From positions 1 through 35,006 of the forward strand of contig JALSTK010000153.1 in NCBI GenBank assembly GCA_026983775.1: a DNA stretch of 35,006 nucleotides. The letters are read 5' to 3'. Of the stretch, positions 1 to 8,920 are shown piece by piece. Both the position numbers and the translations under genes were made by a program. The notes under the pieces are model-generated. The model did not search any database, had not been told where the DNA came from, and worked only from the letters and a program-made list of their open reading frames with translations. The first letter of the stretch is position 1; each line of letters opens with the position of its first letter. The DNA comes from Calditrichia bacterium (GTDB taxonomy: Bacteria; Calditrichota; Calditrichia; Calditrichales; Calditrichaceae).

Positions 1-57
1 GCAAGCTATATTTATTTATTCAACCTTCCTTCGACCCATTTAATAATTGGAGGCGCT

Positions 58-1848
58 ATGAAGTATCAAAATTTGGCAGAAATGTTTTTTGAGAAACGTT
101 CCACCATGCCCGATCATATCGGTTATATGTATAAAGATCAGGGCCAATGGAAGTCCATTACTTTCAAAGAAGCCGGGGACAGGGCAGAAAAAATCTCAGC
201 CGGATTGGCATCGGTCGGGGTTTCCGACGGGGATAGAGTTGCGATCGTTTCTGCCAACCGAATGGACTGGGCTTTAACGGATTATGCTACATTGGCCTTA
301 GGCGCCCTGCTTGTACCGGTTTATCCTTCGTTGCTCAGCGATCAAATTAAGTATATCTTGAACGATTCCGAGGCCAAAGCCGTAATTGTGGCCGATGATT
401 TGCAAATGGAAAAAATTAACGAAATCAGGGATGGTCTTCAGACCGCCCAGTCCTTTTTTGTATTCGATCCTCCCGCCGATATGAAAGAGCCCTGGAAAAG
501 TCTGGATGATCTGATTAAAATGGGAGAAGCATTTTTATCCTCAAAGGCAAACTATGTGATGGAACAGATAAAATCCGTTAAACCCGAGCATTGGGCAACC
601 ATCATTTATACATCCGGAACCACCGGAGAACCCAAGGGTGCTATTCTTACCCACAATAACTTTTTATCGAATGTGGAAAGTTCCCTCAGCGTGCTGACGG
701 TTGATGCGGAAGACTCTTTCCTGTCTTTTCTTCCTTTAAGCCATGTTCTGGAACGGATGGCAGGGCACTATTTAAGTTGTTATAACGGGGCCACAGTGGC
801 TTACGCCGAGAGCGTGGATACGGTTGCAGAGAATTTACCGGAGATCAAACCGACTATTATGGTTTCAGTGCCCAGGTTATATGAGAAGATCTACGCCAAG
901 GTGATCGAAAATGTCGAGTCTGGACCCGCCCTGAAACGTAAAATATTCTATTGGGCGATCAATGTTGGCAAAAATTACATCACAAGGATCATGTATAAGA
1001 AACCGATTCCGGGCCCTTTGCAATTTAAAAGAAATCTGGCCTATAAATTAGTATTCAGCAAACTGTATGAGAAATTGGGGGGACGGATGCGTTTTATGAT
1101 CAGCGGAGGAGCCCCTCTGTCCAAAGAAATTGCCGAATTTTTCGGAGCTGCCGGATTATTCATTTTAGAGGGGTACGGACTCACGGAAACTTCACCGGTT
1201 ATTTCGGTTAATTTGCTTAATAATTTCCGGTTTGGAACCGTAGGGCCTCTTATTCCCGGAGTTGAAGTGAAGATTGCCGAGGATGGCGAAATCCTGTCCC
1301 GTGGACCGCATATCATGGTGGGATATTATAAAAAAGAGGAAGATACCAAAGAAGCCATTGATGAGGAAGGTTGGTTCCACACCGGTGATATTGGCATTAT
1401 GGAAGACGGGTTCCTTAAAATCACCGATCGGAAAAAGAATTTGATCGTCACTTCAGGAGGTAAGAATATTGCTCCCCAGCCTATCGAAAATAAACTGGTT
1501 ACCAGTCCCTATATCGAACAAGCGGTAATTATCGGAGATAAGCGTAAATTTTGTACGGCTGTATTGGTGGCCAGCGAAGAGACGGTAAGCAGATGGGCCA
1601 AAGAGAATAACCTGACTTTCCATAATTACAAAGAATTGGTCAGTCTGCCGGGGGTAAAAGAACTCATCAGGGGAGAACTGGATCGACTGACTGAAAATCT
1701 GGCCCGTTACGAAACAATCAAAGATTTCTTCCTGGCACCCCAACCGTTTTCTATCGAAAACAAAGAACTGACCCCTTCTCTTAAGGTCAAAAGAAACATC
1801 GTCGAACAACATTATGCCGAAGAAATTAATCGCATGTATGACGTTTAA
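58..1848 (+). CDS. Long-chain fatty acid--CoA ligase (AMP-forming, FadD15/FAA1-like)
   Basis: The 596-aa product belongs to the ANL adenylate-forming superfamily, COG1022-like long-chain acyl-CoA synthetases. These activate a fatty acid to acyl-AMP and then acyl-CoA. The ATP-binding P-loop motif IIYTSGTTGEPKG lies at residues 182-194, GYGLTETSP at 372-380, the ribose-binding HTGDIG at 441-446, followed by TDRKKN and GGKNIAPQPIE. A C-terminal lysine-containing SLKVKR segment is typical of the adenylation lysine. Length is normal for the FAA1-like branch. GGAGG sits 6 nt before the ATG. No signal peptide is seen, so it is probably cytoplasmic or membrane-associated. A strong terminator follows, so this gene ends its own transcript. 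The fatty acid chain-length specificity cannot be read from the sequence. Confidence 0.93.
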   Translation: MKYQNLAEMFFEKRSTMPDHIGYMYKDQGQWKSITFKEAGDRAEKISAGLASVGVSDGDRVAIVSANRMDWALTDYATLALGALLVPVYPSLLSDQIKYILNDSEAKAVIVADDLQMEKINEIRDGLQTAQSFFVFDPPADMKEPWKSLDDLIKMGEAFLSSKANYVMEQIKSVKPEHWATIIYTSGTTGEPKGAILTHNNFLSNVESSLSVLTVDAEDSFLSFLPLSHVLERMAGHYLSCYNGATVAYAESVDTVAENLPEIKPTIMVSVPRLYEKIYAKVIENVESGPALKRKIFYWAINVGKNYITRIMYKKPIPGPLQFKRNLAYKLVFSKLYEKLGGRMRFMISGGAPLSKEIAEFFGAAGLFILEGYGLTETSPVISVNLLNNFRFGTVGPLIPGVEVKIAEDGEILSRGPHIMVGYYKKEEDTKEAIDEEGWFHTGDIGIMEDGFLKITDRKKNLIVTSGGKNIAPQPIENKLVTSPYIEQAVIIGDKRKFCTAVLVASEETVSRWAKENNLTFHNYKELVSLPGVKELIRGELDRLTENLARYETIKDFFLAPQPFSIENKELTPSLKVKRNIVEQHYAEEINRMYDV

Positions 1849-1866
1849 TCGCTAAAAAATACGTTA

Positions 1867-1897
1867 AAAGGGGAAGCCTGTCACTTCCCCTTTTTTT
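1867..1897 (+). terminator. Rho-independent terminator after the acyl-CoA ligase
   Basis: AAAGGGGAAG at 1867-1876 pairs perfectly with CTTCCCCTTT at 1884-1893 around a 7-nt loop, and a T-run continues to 1897. It lies 18 nt after the ligase stop codon. Confidence 0.92.
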
Positions 1898-1915
1898 ATT
1901 AAAAGAGTGATACTC

Positions 1916-2470
1916 ATGGGACAGATCAGACCACATCAGAAAGTAAAGCTATTTGCAGCCCTTCTGTTTTCCCCATTGATCGATTTAGATGAAATATTTT
2001 CTTCCATAGAGGCCGGGTTTGATGAAATCGATTCCCGTTCTACTGTGTTTTCATTTGATCCTTTTACTTCTTACTATTTCCCTGAAATGGGAAAAGGTCT
2101 GCAAAAAGTATTTATATCTTTTAAGGAATTAATCGATCCCGATCGTCTACCTGATATAAAGATTTCCAGTAATAATTTTGAAAAGACCTATCAAAAATCC
2201 GCAAAGCGATTAGTCAATTTGGATCCGGGGTATTTAACCCTGGCCAAAGTAGTGCTTGCGACGACTAAGGATTATAGTCACCGTATCTATCTTGGTCAGG
2301 GTATTTTTGGAGATCTACACCTGACTTACGGTAATAAGTCTTTTCAGCCTCAGCCATGGACCTATCCGGATTACAAACAGGATATGATTCTTAGATATTT
2401 TGAAAATCTTCGTCGGCTTTATAGAGAACAATTATTTTTAAATCTTCAAAACAGAACAGAAAATACTTGA
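1916..2470 (+). CDS. DUF4416 family protein
   Basis: The product is about 184 aa and resembles the DUF4416 family (unknown function). Recognisable pieces are the N-terminal VKLFAALLFSP, the FDPFTSYYFPEMG segment, FISFKELIDPDRLPDIK, NLDPGYLTLAKVVLATTKDYSHRI and the C-terminal DLHLTYG and WTYPDY motifs. A GTG at 1907 is in frame, but the ATG at 1916 with AAAGAG about 9 nt upstream is the better start. There is no membrane segment and no obvious catalytic signature. It sits alone between the ligase terminator and plsY. In other genomes the family is conserved but uncharacterised, so no function is assigned. Confidence 0.85.
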   Translation: MGQIRPHQKVKLFAALLFSPLIDLDEIFSSIEAGFDEIDSRSTVFSFDPFTSYYFPEMGKGLQKVFISFKELIDPDRLPDIKISSNNFEKTYQKSAKRLVNLDPGYLTLAKVVLATTKDYSHRIYLGQGIFGDLHLTYGNKSFQPQPWTYPDYKQDMILRYFENLRRLYREQLFLNLQNRTENT

Positions 2471-2542
2471 ATGTTTTGCCGGATTTTCTTTAATTACTGA
2501 TTGTAATATTCTCAAAATTGTAACCTGATTGCGGAGCTTTTT

Positions 2543-3175
2543 ATGATTGATGCCGTTTTAATCCTGATCATTGCTTTTTTGTTCGGTTCGTTTCCAACGG
2601 CTATTTTAGCCGGAAAAATAATGAAAAAAATTGATATCCGCGAATATGGCAGTGGAAATGCCGGAGCTACCAACGTGGTTCGTGTGTTAGGCTGGAAAGC
2701 GGGGTTGATGGTTCTTTTGATCGATATGTTGAAGGGCTTTATCCCCGTATTTTGGATTGCCGCCTGGATTCATCCCCAGACCGATACACTGGTTTACTTT
2801 CAAATATTAGCTGCTATTGCGGCCATTGTCGGACACATTTGGACTATCTTCGCCGGATTTAAAGGGGGTAAGGGAGTCGGCACTTCGGCCGGCGTGTTTC
2901 TGGCCCTGTTACCTTTGCCTCTGTTGATTGCTCTGGCGGTATTCATTCTTATTGTTGCCTTAACCCGCTACGTCTCTCTCGGGTCGATTTTAGCGGCTCT
3001 CTTTTTTGTATTGGTTGTGATTCTGCAAAAATATGTATTTCAGGTCGGGATCCCGGATATACTCTTTTATCTGAGTATCACGGTCACCGTGCTCATCTGG
3101 TATGCGCATCGGGAAAATATTAAGCGTTTACTGGCCAGAAATGAGAACAAAATAAGTTTCAGTAGTTCAAAATAG
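2543..3175 (+). CDS. plsY: Acyl-phosphate:glycerol-3-phosphate acyltransferase PlsY
   Basis: This 210-aa integral membrane protein transfers the acyl group from acyl-phosphate to glycerol-3-phosphate, the first committed step of phospholipid synthesis. All three PlsY signatures are present: GSFPTAILAGK near the N-terminus, YGSGNAGATNVVRVLG (glycerol-3-phosphate binding) at about 33-48, and the glycine-rich GFKGGKGVGTSAG at about 107-119. Several hydrophobic segments alternate with these loops, as expected for a multi-spanning inner-membrane enzyme. GGAG lies about 8 nt before the ATG. The substrate-producing gene gpsA follows after 18 nt, so the two form a phosphatidate operon. Confidence 0.95.
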   Translation: MIDAVLILIIAFLFGSFPTAILAGKIMKKIDIREYGSGNAGATNVVRVLGWKAGLMVLLIDMLKGFIPVFWIAAWIHPQTDTLVYFQILAAIAAIVGHIWTIFAGFKGGKGVGTSAGVFLALLPLPLLIALAVFILIVALTRYVSLGSILAALFFVLVVILQKYVFQVGIPDILFYLSITVTVLIWYAHRENIKRLLARNENKISFSSSK

Positions 3176-3193
3176 GGCGGAAGGGAACGGATT

Positions 3194-4198
3194 ATGAAAA
3201 TCACTTTGATTGGCGCCGGAAGCTGGGGTACGGCTCTGGCCCTGGTTTTGCATTCCAACCATCATCGGGTACGATGCTGGACTATCGAGCAGGAAACCAT
3301 CGATGATGTGACTGCTAAACATGAAAACAGCCGGTACCTTCCGGGAATTCAGATTCCCGAAGGCATTGAGTTCACCATGAATTTGGAAAGAGCTTTACAA
3401 GGAAGCGAACTTATCGTAAATGCCTTACCGTCACAGATTACCAGGAAAGTTCTGCCGAACGTACTTGGATTCCTGAATAATAAAGACCGGATCTGGGTTT
3501 CTGTTTCCAAGGGGATTGAGAATACGACTTATAAACGCATCACCGAAGTCATTCATGAAGCCGCCGGAATTCCCCTGGACAACATCGTCGCTCTTTCCGG
3601 ACCCAGCCATGCCGAGGAAGTTTCCAGAAAAATTCCCACGGCCATCGTAGCGGCTTCGTCCAGCTTATCCACAGCCAAGCTGGTTCAGGATACTTTTATG
3701 ACTCCTTATTTTCGGGTCTATTCCAGCAACGATGTAATCGGCGTGGAATTGGGTGGAGCCCTAAAAAATATTATTGCTTTGGCCGCCGGTATTTGTGACG
3801 GTGCGGGTTTCGGAGATAATACAAAAGCGGCTCTGATGACACGCGGATTGGCGGAAATGAACCGTCTGGGAGCCGTGATGGGAGCCCGACCGGCTACCTT
3901 TGCCGGTTTAAGCGGAATGGGAGATCTAATTGTAACCTGTATGAGCCGTCATTCCCGTAACCGTCATGTGGGAGAAGAGATCGGCAAAGGCCGAAAATTA
4001 CAGGAAGTGCTGGACGAGATGGTCATGGTTGCCGAAGGAGTTAAAACCACTGTATCCGCCTATGAACTATCTAAAATAAAAAAAGTGGAAATGCCCATTA
4101 CCGAACAGATCTATTTAACCCTATTCGAAGATAAGTCGCCCCATCAGGCCATGATTGACCTGATGACGCGTCAATCGAAAGTGGAAGACTGGGGTTAA
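3194..4198 (+). CDS. gpsA: NAD(P)-dependent glycerol-3-phosphate dehydrogenase
   Basis: The 334-aa product reduces dihydroxyacetone phosphate to sn-glycerol-3-phosphate, the substrate of the upstream PlsY. The dinucleotide-binding GAGSWGTA is at residues 7-14. SGPSHAEEV and the catalytic-lysine segment GVELGGALKNIIALAAGICDG (candidate Lys191) are intact, as are GLSGMGDLIVTC and SRNRHVGEEIGKG. Length is typical of bacterial GpsA. A purine-rich GGAAGGGA precedes the ATG. It is a cytoplasmic enzyme, very probably cotranscribed with plsY. Nothing is anomalous. Confidence 0.96.
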   Translation: MKITLIGAGSWGTALALVLHSNHHRVRCWTIEQETIDDVTAKHENSRYLPGIQIPEGIEFTMNLERALQGSELIVNALPSQITRKVLPNVLGFLNNKDRIWVSVSKGIENTTYKRITEVIHEAAGIPLDNIVALSGPSHAEEVSRKIPTAIVAASSSLSTAKLVQDTFMTPYFRVYSSNDVIGVELGGALKNIIALAAGICDGAGFGDNTKAALMTRGLAEMNRLGAVMGARPATFAGLSGMGDLIVTCMSRHSRNRHVGEEIGKGRKLQEVLDEMVMVAEGVKTTVSAYELSKIKKVEMPITEQIYLTLFEDKSPHQAMIDLMTRQSKVEDWG

Positions 4199-4228
4199 TA
4201 TATTTACTTAAAAGGGAGGGTTTTGACC

Positions 4229-5065
4229 ATGATTAAATCGATTTTATTGCCAATAGACGGTTCGTCGTATACGCAGTCGGTCCTGGAATACGGGGTCTTT
4301 CTTGCCCAAAAGTTTAAAGCTTTCCTGCATGTATTTACCGTGGTGGATATTCGTCTTTATGAATGGAATTTAGCCACCGGGGCGGATAGCTTCGTGCCCG
4401 TTATTCCTTCTACCGAGTATCAGGAAGAATCCCAGCATATGCTCGAGCAGAAAGCGGATCGGATTCTCTCGAAAGCAAGCGACTGGCTTAAGCAGAAACA
4501 TGTAAAATACACGGTTTCCAGAACATCCGGAATTCCCGTTGATGAAATTTGCCAGAAAGCGCAAATTAGCGATCTGGTTATTCTCGGCATTCGCGGCGAA
4601 TACGAACGCTGGCGAAATAAGATGTTAGGCGCTACTGTAGAATCGGTTACCAGACAAATCAACGCTACCGTTCTTCTCGTGGATAAGCAGTTCACGCCTT
4701 TTGAACAGATTATCTGCGGCTACGACGGCAGTACGTTCGCCGGAAAAGCATTGCAATTTGCCGCATTTACCGCCCTTAGCCTTAAAATGCCGTTGGAAGT
4801 AGTTACCGTCCTCGAAGCAGATAAAGCACAGGAGGTCCTTAAAGAAGCCGAACAATACTTAAAAGCCTGGGAAATCCAATATAAGCTACGTCAGGAAAGC
4901 GGAGAAGTGGCCGAAGTCCTGGTGGGAATCCAGAACAGCGCCCCGGTGCCTTCTTTAACCGTTATCGGCAGCTATGGCCACTCACGGCTGAGAGAAGCTA
5001 TTTTAGGCAGTACAACGGTGGAAGTTATGCGGAAGGCTAAAAAACCAATTCTATTGGCAAAATAA
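4229..5065 (+). CDS. Tandem-domain universal stress protein (UspA family)
   Basis: The product is about 278 aa and carries two UspA domains in tandem, roughly residues 1-150 and 155-278. The second has the ATP-binding signature G-x2-G-x9-G-S/T (GSYGHSRLREAILGST). The first has a related but altered version, GIRGEYERWRNKMLGAT, with one extra spacing residue, so it may bind nucleotide differently or not at all. I place the start at ATG 4229, which has AGGGAGG about 9 nt upstream, rather than the in-frame TTG at 4223. The family is implicated in stress survival, and its precise role here is unknown. It lies between gpsA and the FBPase gene with short gaps on both sides (30 and 33 nt). Confidence 0.9.
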   Translation: MIKSILLPIDGSSYTQSVLEYGVFLAQKFKAFLHVFTVVDIRLYEWNLATGADSFVPVIPSTEYQEESQHMLEQKADRILSKASDWLKQKHVKYTVSRTSGIPVDEICQKAQISDLVILGIRGEYERWRNKMLGATVESVTRQINATVLLVDKQFTPFEQIICGYDGSTFAGKALQFAAFTALSLKMPLEVVTVLEADKAQEVLKEAEQYLKAWEIQYKLRQESGEVAEVLVGIQNSAPVPSLTVIGSYGHSRLREAILGSTTVEVMRKAKKPILLAK

Positions 5066-5098
5066 GAAAGAAATCAATACGTCAAACAGGGAGAATCG

Positions 5099-6109
5099 AT
5101 GAGCGCTAAAATTATTACTCTAACCCGGCATATTATCGAAGAACAACGCCGATTTCCGGAAGCTACCGGTAAATTTACAGACCTGATGAATGATATTGCC
5201 TTTGCGGCTAAACTGATTTCCTATCATACCAATAAAGCAGGATTAATGGGAATTTTAGGAGAAACCGAAGCGATTAATGTTCAGGGGGAGATTGTAAAAA
5301 AATTGGACATTTTTGCCAATGAAACCATGGTAAAAGCCCTGGATCATGGTGGTCATACTTGTGTAATGGTCTCCGAAGAGTCGGATGGTATTATTCCCAT
5401 TCCCGAAGAATACCCCTTAGGTAAGTATGTGGTTTTGTTCGATCCTTTGGATGGATCATCCAATATTGATGCCAATGTCAGTGTGGGTACCATTTTTTCC
5501 ATCTATAATCGCATCTCGCCCGAAGGAAGGCCGGGTACAGTGGAAGACTGCTTACAACCCGGACATAAGCAGGTATGTGCCGGTTATGTTATATATGGGT
5601 CCAGCACCATGTTGGTCTATACTACCGGAAACGGAGTCCACGGATTCACACTGGATCCCAGTTACGGTGAATTTATTCTTTCTCATCCTAACATCCGGAT
5701 TCCTAAAAAAGGTAAAATATATAGTGTAAATGAAAGCAATTATGATTACTGGGATGATTCCATCAAGAAATATATTCACTATGTAAAACAGATCGATGAA
5801 GCCACCGACCGGCCCCTTAATTCCCGCTACATCGGATCCATGGTGGCAGATATTCACCGTAACCTTCTTTACGGAGGAATTTTTCTTTATCCCGCCAGTA
5901 AAAAAGCGCCTCACGGCAAATTACGGTTGGGCTATGAAGCGAATCCCATGGCCTTTATTGTAGAACAGGCCGGCGGCAGAGCCATCGATGGGAAACAACG
6001 TATTCTAAATATTAAAGGGAATAAGTTACACCAACGGGTACCTTTGTTTATCGGTTCCGAACAGGATGTGCGCATGGTGCAAGAATATATTTCAGGGAAG
6101 CGAGCTTAG
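5099..6109 (+). CDS. fbp: Fructose-1,6-bisphosphatase class I
   Basis: This 336-aa enzyme hydrolyses fructose-1,6-bisphosphate to fructose-6-phosphate in gluconeogenesis. The metal-binding core DPLDGSSN is at residues 115-122 within LFDPLDGSSNIDANVSVGT, preceded by the acidic VSEESD segment. The sugar-phosphate-binding region YIGSMVADIHRNLLYGGIF and the C-terminal KLRLGYEANPMAFIVEQAGG are intact. Length matches class I enzymes. GGGAG precedes the ATG. Together with KorAB further downstream this fits a capacity to build sugars from acetyl-CoA or other small acids (inference). No T-run terminator follows. A large inverted repeat lies 21 nt after the stop. Confidence 0.96.
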   Translation: MSAKIITLTRHIIEEQRRFPEATGKFTDLMNDIAFAAKLISYHTNKAGLMGILGETEAINVQGEIVKKLDIFANETMVKALDHGGHTCVMVSEESDGIIPIPEEYPLGKYVVLFDPLDGSSNIDANVSVGTIFSIYNRISPEGRPGTVEDCLQPGHKQVCAGYVIYGSSTMLVYTTGNGVHGFTLDPSYGEFILSHPNIRIPKKGKIYSVNESNYDYWDDSIKKYIHYVKQIDEATDRPLNSRYIGSMVADIHRNLLYGGIFLYPASKKAPHGKLRLGYEANPMAFIVEQAGGRAIDGKQRILNIKGNKLHQRVPLFIGSEQDVRMVQEYISGKRA

Positions 6110-6129
6110 TTCATAGCGTCTCAATATAG

Positions 6130-6168
6130 AGCTGAACAAACGGTGTCACAGATGCATTCTGTTCAGCT
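6130..6168. repeat. Inverted repeat (hairpin without T-run) between fbp and asnS
   Basis: AGCTGAACA at 6130-6138 is perfectly repeated in inverted orientation as TGTTCAGCT at 6160-6168, enclosing 21 nt. No poly-T follows, so it is not a standard intrinsic terminator. The rest of the 193-nt gap (6110-6302) holds no gene that I can support. Confidence 0.7.
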
Positions 6169-6302
6169 TGTAGACAGACCGATAGCCCGAGTGCTATAAA
6201 TTTCCTCTGTTTCGTTCGTGCTTTTCTATTGCACTATATAGGGTGGATTTTTATATTCGCTCAACCAAACAAAATTCTAATACACAAAACATGGAAATAT
6301 AT

Positions 6303-7598
6303 ATGGCTCAGGTTGTTCGGATTTCGGAAATTGCAAAATTTGAAGGTCGGGAAGTTACTCTTCAGGGTTGGTTGTACAATAAGCGCTCAAGCGGTAAATT
6401 ATGGTTTTTATTGGTTCGGGACGGATCGGAAATTATTCAGTGCGTTGTCTTTAAAAATGACGTAAGTGCGGAAACGTTCCAGGCCGCTGAAAAATTAACC
6501 CAGGAAAGTTCGTTACGTATTACAGGCACGGTTTCTGCGGATAAACGGTCTCCATTGGGATTTGAATTACAGGTAAGAGAGATCGAGATCATTCAGATTG
6601 CCATTGATTATCCCATTTCCAAAAAAGAACATGGCATTGATTTCTTGATGGATCATCGCCATCTATGGTTGCGATCCAGGAAACAGCATGCTATTCTACG
6701 TATCCGGCATCAGATTATCCATGCTGCCCGCGAATTTTTTGACGACCGCGATTTTATTTTAGTGGATTCACCGATTTTTACACCCAATGCGGCCGAAGGA
6801 ACAACCACCCTCTTCGAAACCGATTATTTCGGATCGAGTGCCTATCTGACTCAAAGCGGACAACTTTATGCCGAGGCCGGTGCCATGGCGTTCGGACGCG
6901 TTTATTGCTTCGGGCCCACCTTTCGCGCCGAAAAATCGAAGACCCGCCGGCATCTGACCGAATTCTGGATGATTGAGCCTGAGGTTGCCTTCTTTGATTT
7001 ACAGGATGATATGCAGTTAGCCGAAGAATTTGTCTCTCATCTCGTGCAGAGTACACTGAAGAACCGCCAAAAAGAGTTGGAAACCCTCGAACGGGATTTA
7101 ACAAAACTGGCAAATATTAAAGCGCCTTTTCCAAAAATTCATTACCGGGAAGCGGTTGAGATATTAAAAAAGAACGGTTCGAATTTTATGGAAGGTGATG
7201 ATTTCGGAGCGCCGGATGAAACCATCATTTCCGAGCAATTCGATCGTCCGGTGATTGTGCATCATTATCCCGCGGCAGTAAAGGCCTTCTATATGAAACG
7301 GGATTCCCGGCAACCCGAATATGCCCTGGCTATGGATATGCTGGCTCCGGAAGGGTATGGGGAAATCATCGGCGGTTCACAGCGTGAAGATGATTACGAC
7401 ACTTTGCTAAAACGAATCCGCGAGAACGGTTTGTCTGAAGAGGCTTTTCGCTGGTATCTCGACCTTAGAAAATACGGCAGCGTGCCCCATTCCGGCTTCG
7501 GCCTGGGAATCGAGCGCACCGTTGCCTGGATTGCGGGTATTAATCACGTGCGGGAAACCATCCCTTACCCGCGTACTATGCAACGTTTATATCCTTAA
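6303..7598 (+). CDS. asnS: Asparaginyl-tRNA synthetase
   Basis: This class IIb aminoacyl-tRNA synthetase is about 431 aa from the start chosen here. It has an N-terminal OB-fold anticodon-binding domain ([19 protein letters not shown]), motif 2 ([21 protein letters not shown]) and motif 3 ([14 protein letters not shown]). The [10 protein letters not shown] and IPYPRT endings are those of AsnRS rather than AspRS. In-frame ATGs also exist at 6243 and 6291. I prefer 6303 (MAQVVRI) because family alignments normally begin there, but no candidate has a strong Shine-Dalgarno, so the start is uncertain by up to 20 codons. The product charges tRNA-Asn with asparagine. The next gene begins about 16 nt after its stop. 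Confidence 0.93.
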   Translation: MAQVVRISEIAKFEGREVTLQGWLYNKRSSGKLWFLLVRDGSEIIQCVVFKNDVSAETFQAAEKLTQESSLRITGTVSADKRSPLGFELQVREIEIIQIAIDYPISKKEHGIDFLMDHRHLWLRSRKQHAILRIRHQIIHAAREFFDDRDFILVDSPIFTPNAAEGTTTLFETDYFGSSAYLTQSGQLYAEAGAMAFGRVYCFGPTFRAEKSKTRRHLTEFWMIEPEVAFFDLQDDMQLAEEFVSHLVQSTLKNRQKELETLERDLTKLANIKAPFPKIHYREAVEILKKNGSNFMEGDDFGAPDETIISEQFDRPVIVHHYPAAVKAFYMKRDSRQPEYALAMDMLAPEGYGEIIGGSQREDDYDTLLKRIRENGLSEEAFRWYLDLRKYGSVPHSGFGLGIERTVAWIAGINHVRETIPYPRTMQRLYP

Positions 7599-7614
7599 AA
7601 TCCTTAAACGATGG

Positions 7615-8085
7615 ATGATGAAAAATTTAATCGGGGTCATCGGCGGCAGCGATATTGATTCTTCGATTGCCGAAATTGCCTTTCAGACCGGCGTTCAAAT
7701 CGCTGAATATGGATTCGGCCTGGTTTGCGGTGGAATGGGTGGAGTCATGGAGCAAGCTGCCAGGGGATGCCGGCAAAAGGGAGGTCTGACGGTTGGAATT
7801 TTACCGGGTGAAGATTTTTCCCTGGCCAATCCTTACCTGGATGTGATAATCCCGACCGGGATGAATATTGCCAGGAATATCCTGATTGTGCGCAGTGCTC
7901 TCGGTATTATTGCTATTGACGGGAAATATGGTACTTTGTCGGAACTGGCCTATGCTTTACAGATGCATAAGCCTATAGTGGGTATAAAAACCTGGGATGT
8001 TTCCGAAAAGATTATCCGGGTTCAATCGCCGAAGCAGGCCATGGAAACACTTATTCAGTTGATGGATCATGGAAAAAGCCGTTGA
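7615..8085 (+). CDS. TIGR00725-like / SLOG-fold protein of unknown function
   Basis: The product is about 156 aa. It starts with a Rossmann-like strand and GVIGGSD, then GFGLVCGGMGGVMEQAARG, and later IAIDGKYGTLSELAYAL, the paired glycine-rich motifs of the SLOG/LOG nucleotide-binding superfamily. The arrangement resembles the TIGR00725 group (sometimes annotated as molybdenum cofactor carrier-like). The canonical PGGxGTxxE motif of LOG cytokinin-activating hydrolases is replaced by DGKYGTLSE, so I would not assign that activity. Possible starts are the adjacent ATGs at 7615 and 7618, without a clear Shine-Dalgarno. A longer in-frame extension back into asnS exists but is unlikely. The gene overlaps the acylphosphatase gene by 17 nt, indicating translational coupling. 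Confidence 0.82.
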   Translation: MMKNLIGVIGGSDIDSSIAEIAFQTGVQIAEYGFGLVCGGMGGVMEQAARGCRQKGGLTVGILPGEDFSLANPYLDVIIPTGMNIARNILIVRSALGIIAIDGKYGTLSELAYALQMHKPIVGIKTWDVSEKIIRVQSPKQAMETLIQLMDHGKSR

Positions 8086-8344
8086 TTTAGTTGTAAAAGG
8101 ACGCGTGCAGGGCGTGGGTTTCCGCTGGTTCTCGCGTCAGCAGGCGGATCGTTTCGGAATTAAGGGATGGGTAAAGAATTTACCGAACGGTGATGTGGAG
8201 ATCTTTGCCGAAGGAGAGCGGGCAGCTGTTGATGCCTTTATGGAAACCATCCGACAAGGTCCTTCCTTCGCTTACGTGGAAGAGATGCTGATTTCGGAAC
8301 AACCCCTTGATCGGAGCTATTCAACATTCGAAGTAAAATTTTAG
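8069..8344 (+). CDS. acyP: Acylphosphatase
   Basis: This small 91-aa protein hydrolyses acyl phosphates. The signature KGRVQGVGFRWFSRQQA carries the phosphate-binding loop with catalytic Arg19. The second signature GWVKNLPNGDVEIFAEG carries catalytic Asn37. Length and the C-terminal phenylalanine are normal for the family. Its first 17 nt lie inside the end of the preceding SLOG-like gene. apt begins 9 nt after its stop, so the three genes appear to form one coupled unit. Confidence 0.95.
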   Translation: MEKAVDLVVKGRVQGVGFRWFSRQQADRFGIKGWVKNLPNGDVEIFAEGERAAVDAFMETIRQGPSFAYVEEMLISEQPLDRSYSTFEVKF

Positions 8345-8353
8345 GTGACTTAA

Positions 8354-8878
8354 ATGGATCCCGTAGAAAACATTAAGACTGCAATTCGGGATGTTCCCGA
8401 TTTCCCCAAACCGGGGATTTTGTTTAAAGACATTACTCCGCTCTTGAATAACGCCCGTTTATTCTCTTCCACACTCGATATTTTAGCCGAAAAGGCTCAC
8501 CGCTATGAACCTGATGTAATTGTCGGGATCGAATCGCGCGGCTTTATTTTCGGCGCTGCCCTGGCGGATCGGTTGAACTGTGGATTCGTTCCGGTACGTA
8601 AACCGGGGAAATTACCGTATAAAACTTTTTCGGAAGAATATGCGCTTGAGTATGGAACAGACACGGTAGAGATGCATGTGGATGCTTTAAAGGAACATAA
8701 AAGAGCCCTTATTGTGGATGATCTTCTGGCAACAGGCGGGACGGCCCTGGCAACGGCCCATTTGGTTGAAAAAGGCGGCGGTTCTGTGCAGGCTCTGTTT
8801 TTTGTGATTGAACTGGAATTCCTGCAGGGCAGAAAAAAATTATCAAATTATACCACCTTGTCATTGATTAAATATTAA
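8354..8878 (+). CDS. apt: Adenine phosphoribosyltransferase
   Basis: This 174-aa type I phosphoribosyltransferase converts adenine and PRPP to AMP in purine salvage. The PRPP-binding loop VDDLLATGGT is at residues 121-130. The N-terminal IRDVPDFPKPGILFKDITPLL and GIESRGFIFGAALA motifs and the RKPGKLPY flexible-loop segment are all present. AGGTGA lies 6 nt before the ATG. The gene is directly behind acyP. A tRNA-Arg gene begins 42 nt after its stop, with its own likely promoter overlapping the end of this gene. Confidence 0.96.
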   Translation: MDPVENIKTAIRDVPDFPKPGILFKDITPLLNNARLFSSTLDILAEKAHRYEPDVIVGIESRGFIFGAALADRLNCGFVPVRKPGKLPYKTFSEEYALEYGTDTVEMHVDALKEHKRALIVDDLLATGGTALATAHLVEKGGGSVQALFFVIELEFLQGRKKLSNYTTLSLIKY

Positions 8879-8893
8879 ATTCATGCCTATATT
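8864..8893 (+). promoter_or_regulatory. Probable sigma-70-type promoter of tRNA-Arg
   Basis: TTGATT at 8864-8869 and TATATT at 8888-8893 are separated by 18 nt. The -35 overlaps the last codons of apt. Predicted transcription would begin about 20 nt before the tRNA. Confidence 0.5.
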
Positions 8894-8920
8894 GCTTTTG
8901 ATGGATATTAAAATTGTTTT

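Noticed and set aside
1453-1812. Long antisense frames inside acyl-CoA ligase and other housekeeping genes
   Set aside because: They follow the codon structure of well-supported genes on the other strand, lack ribosome binding sites and show no recognisable domain.
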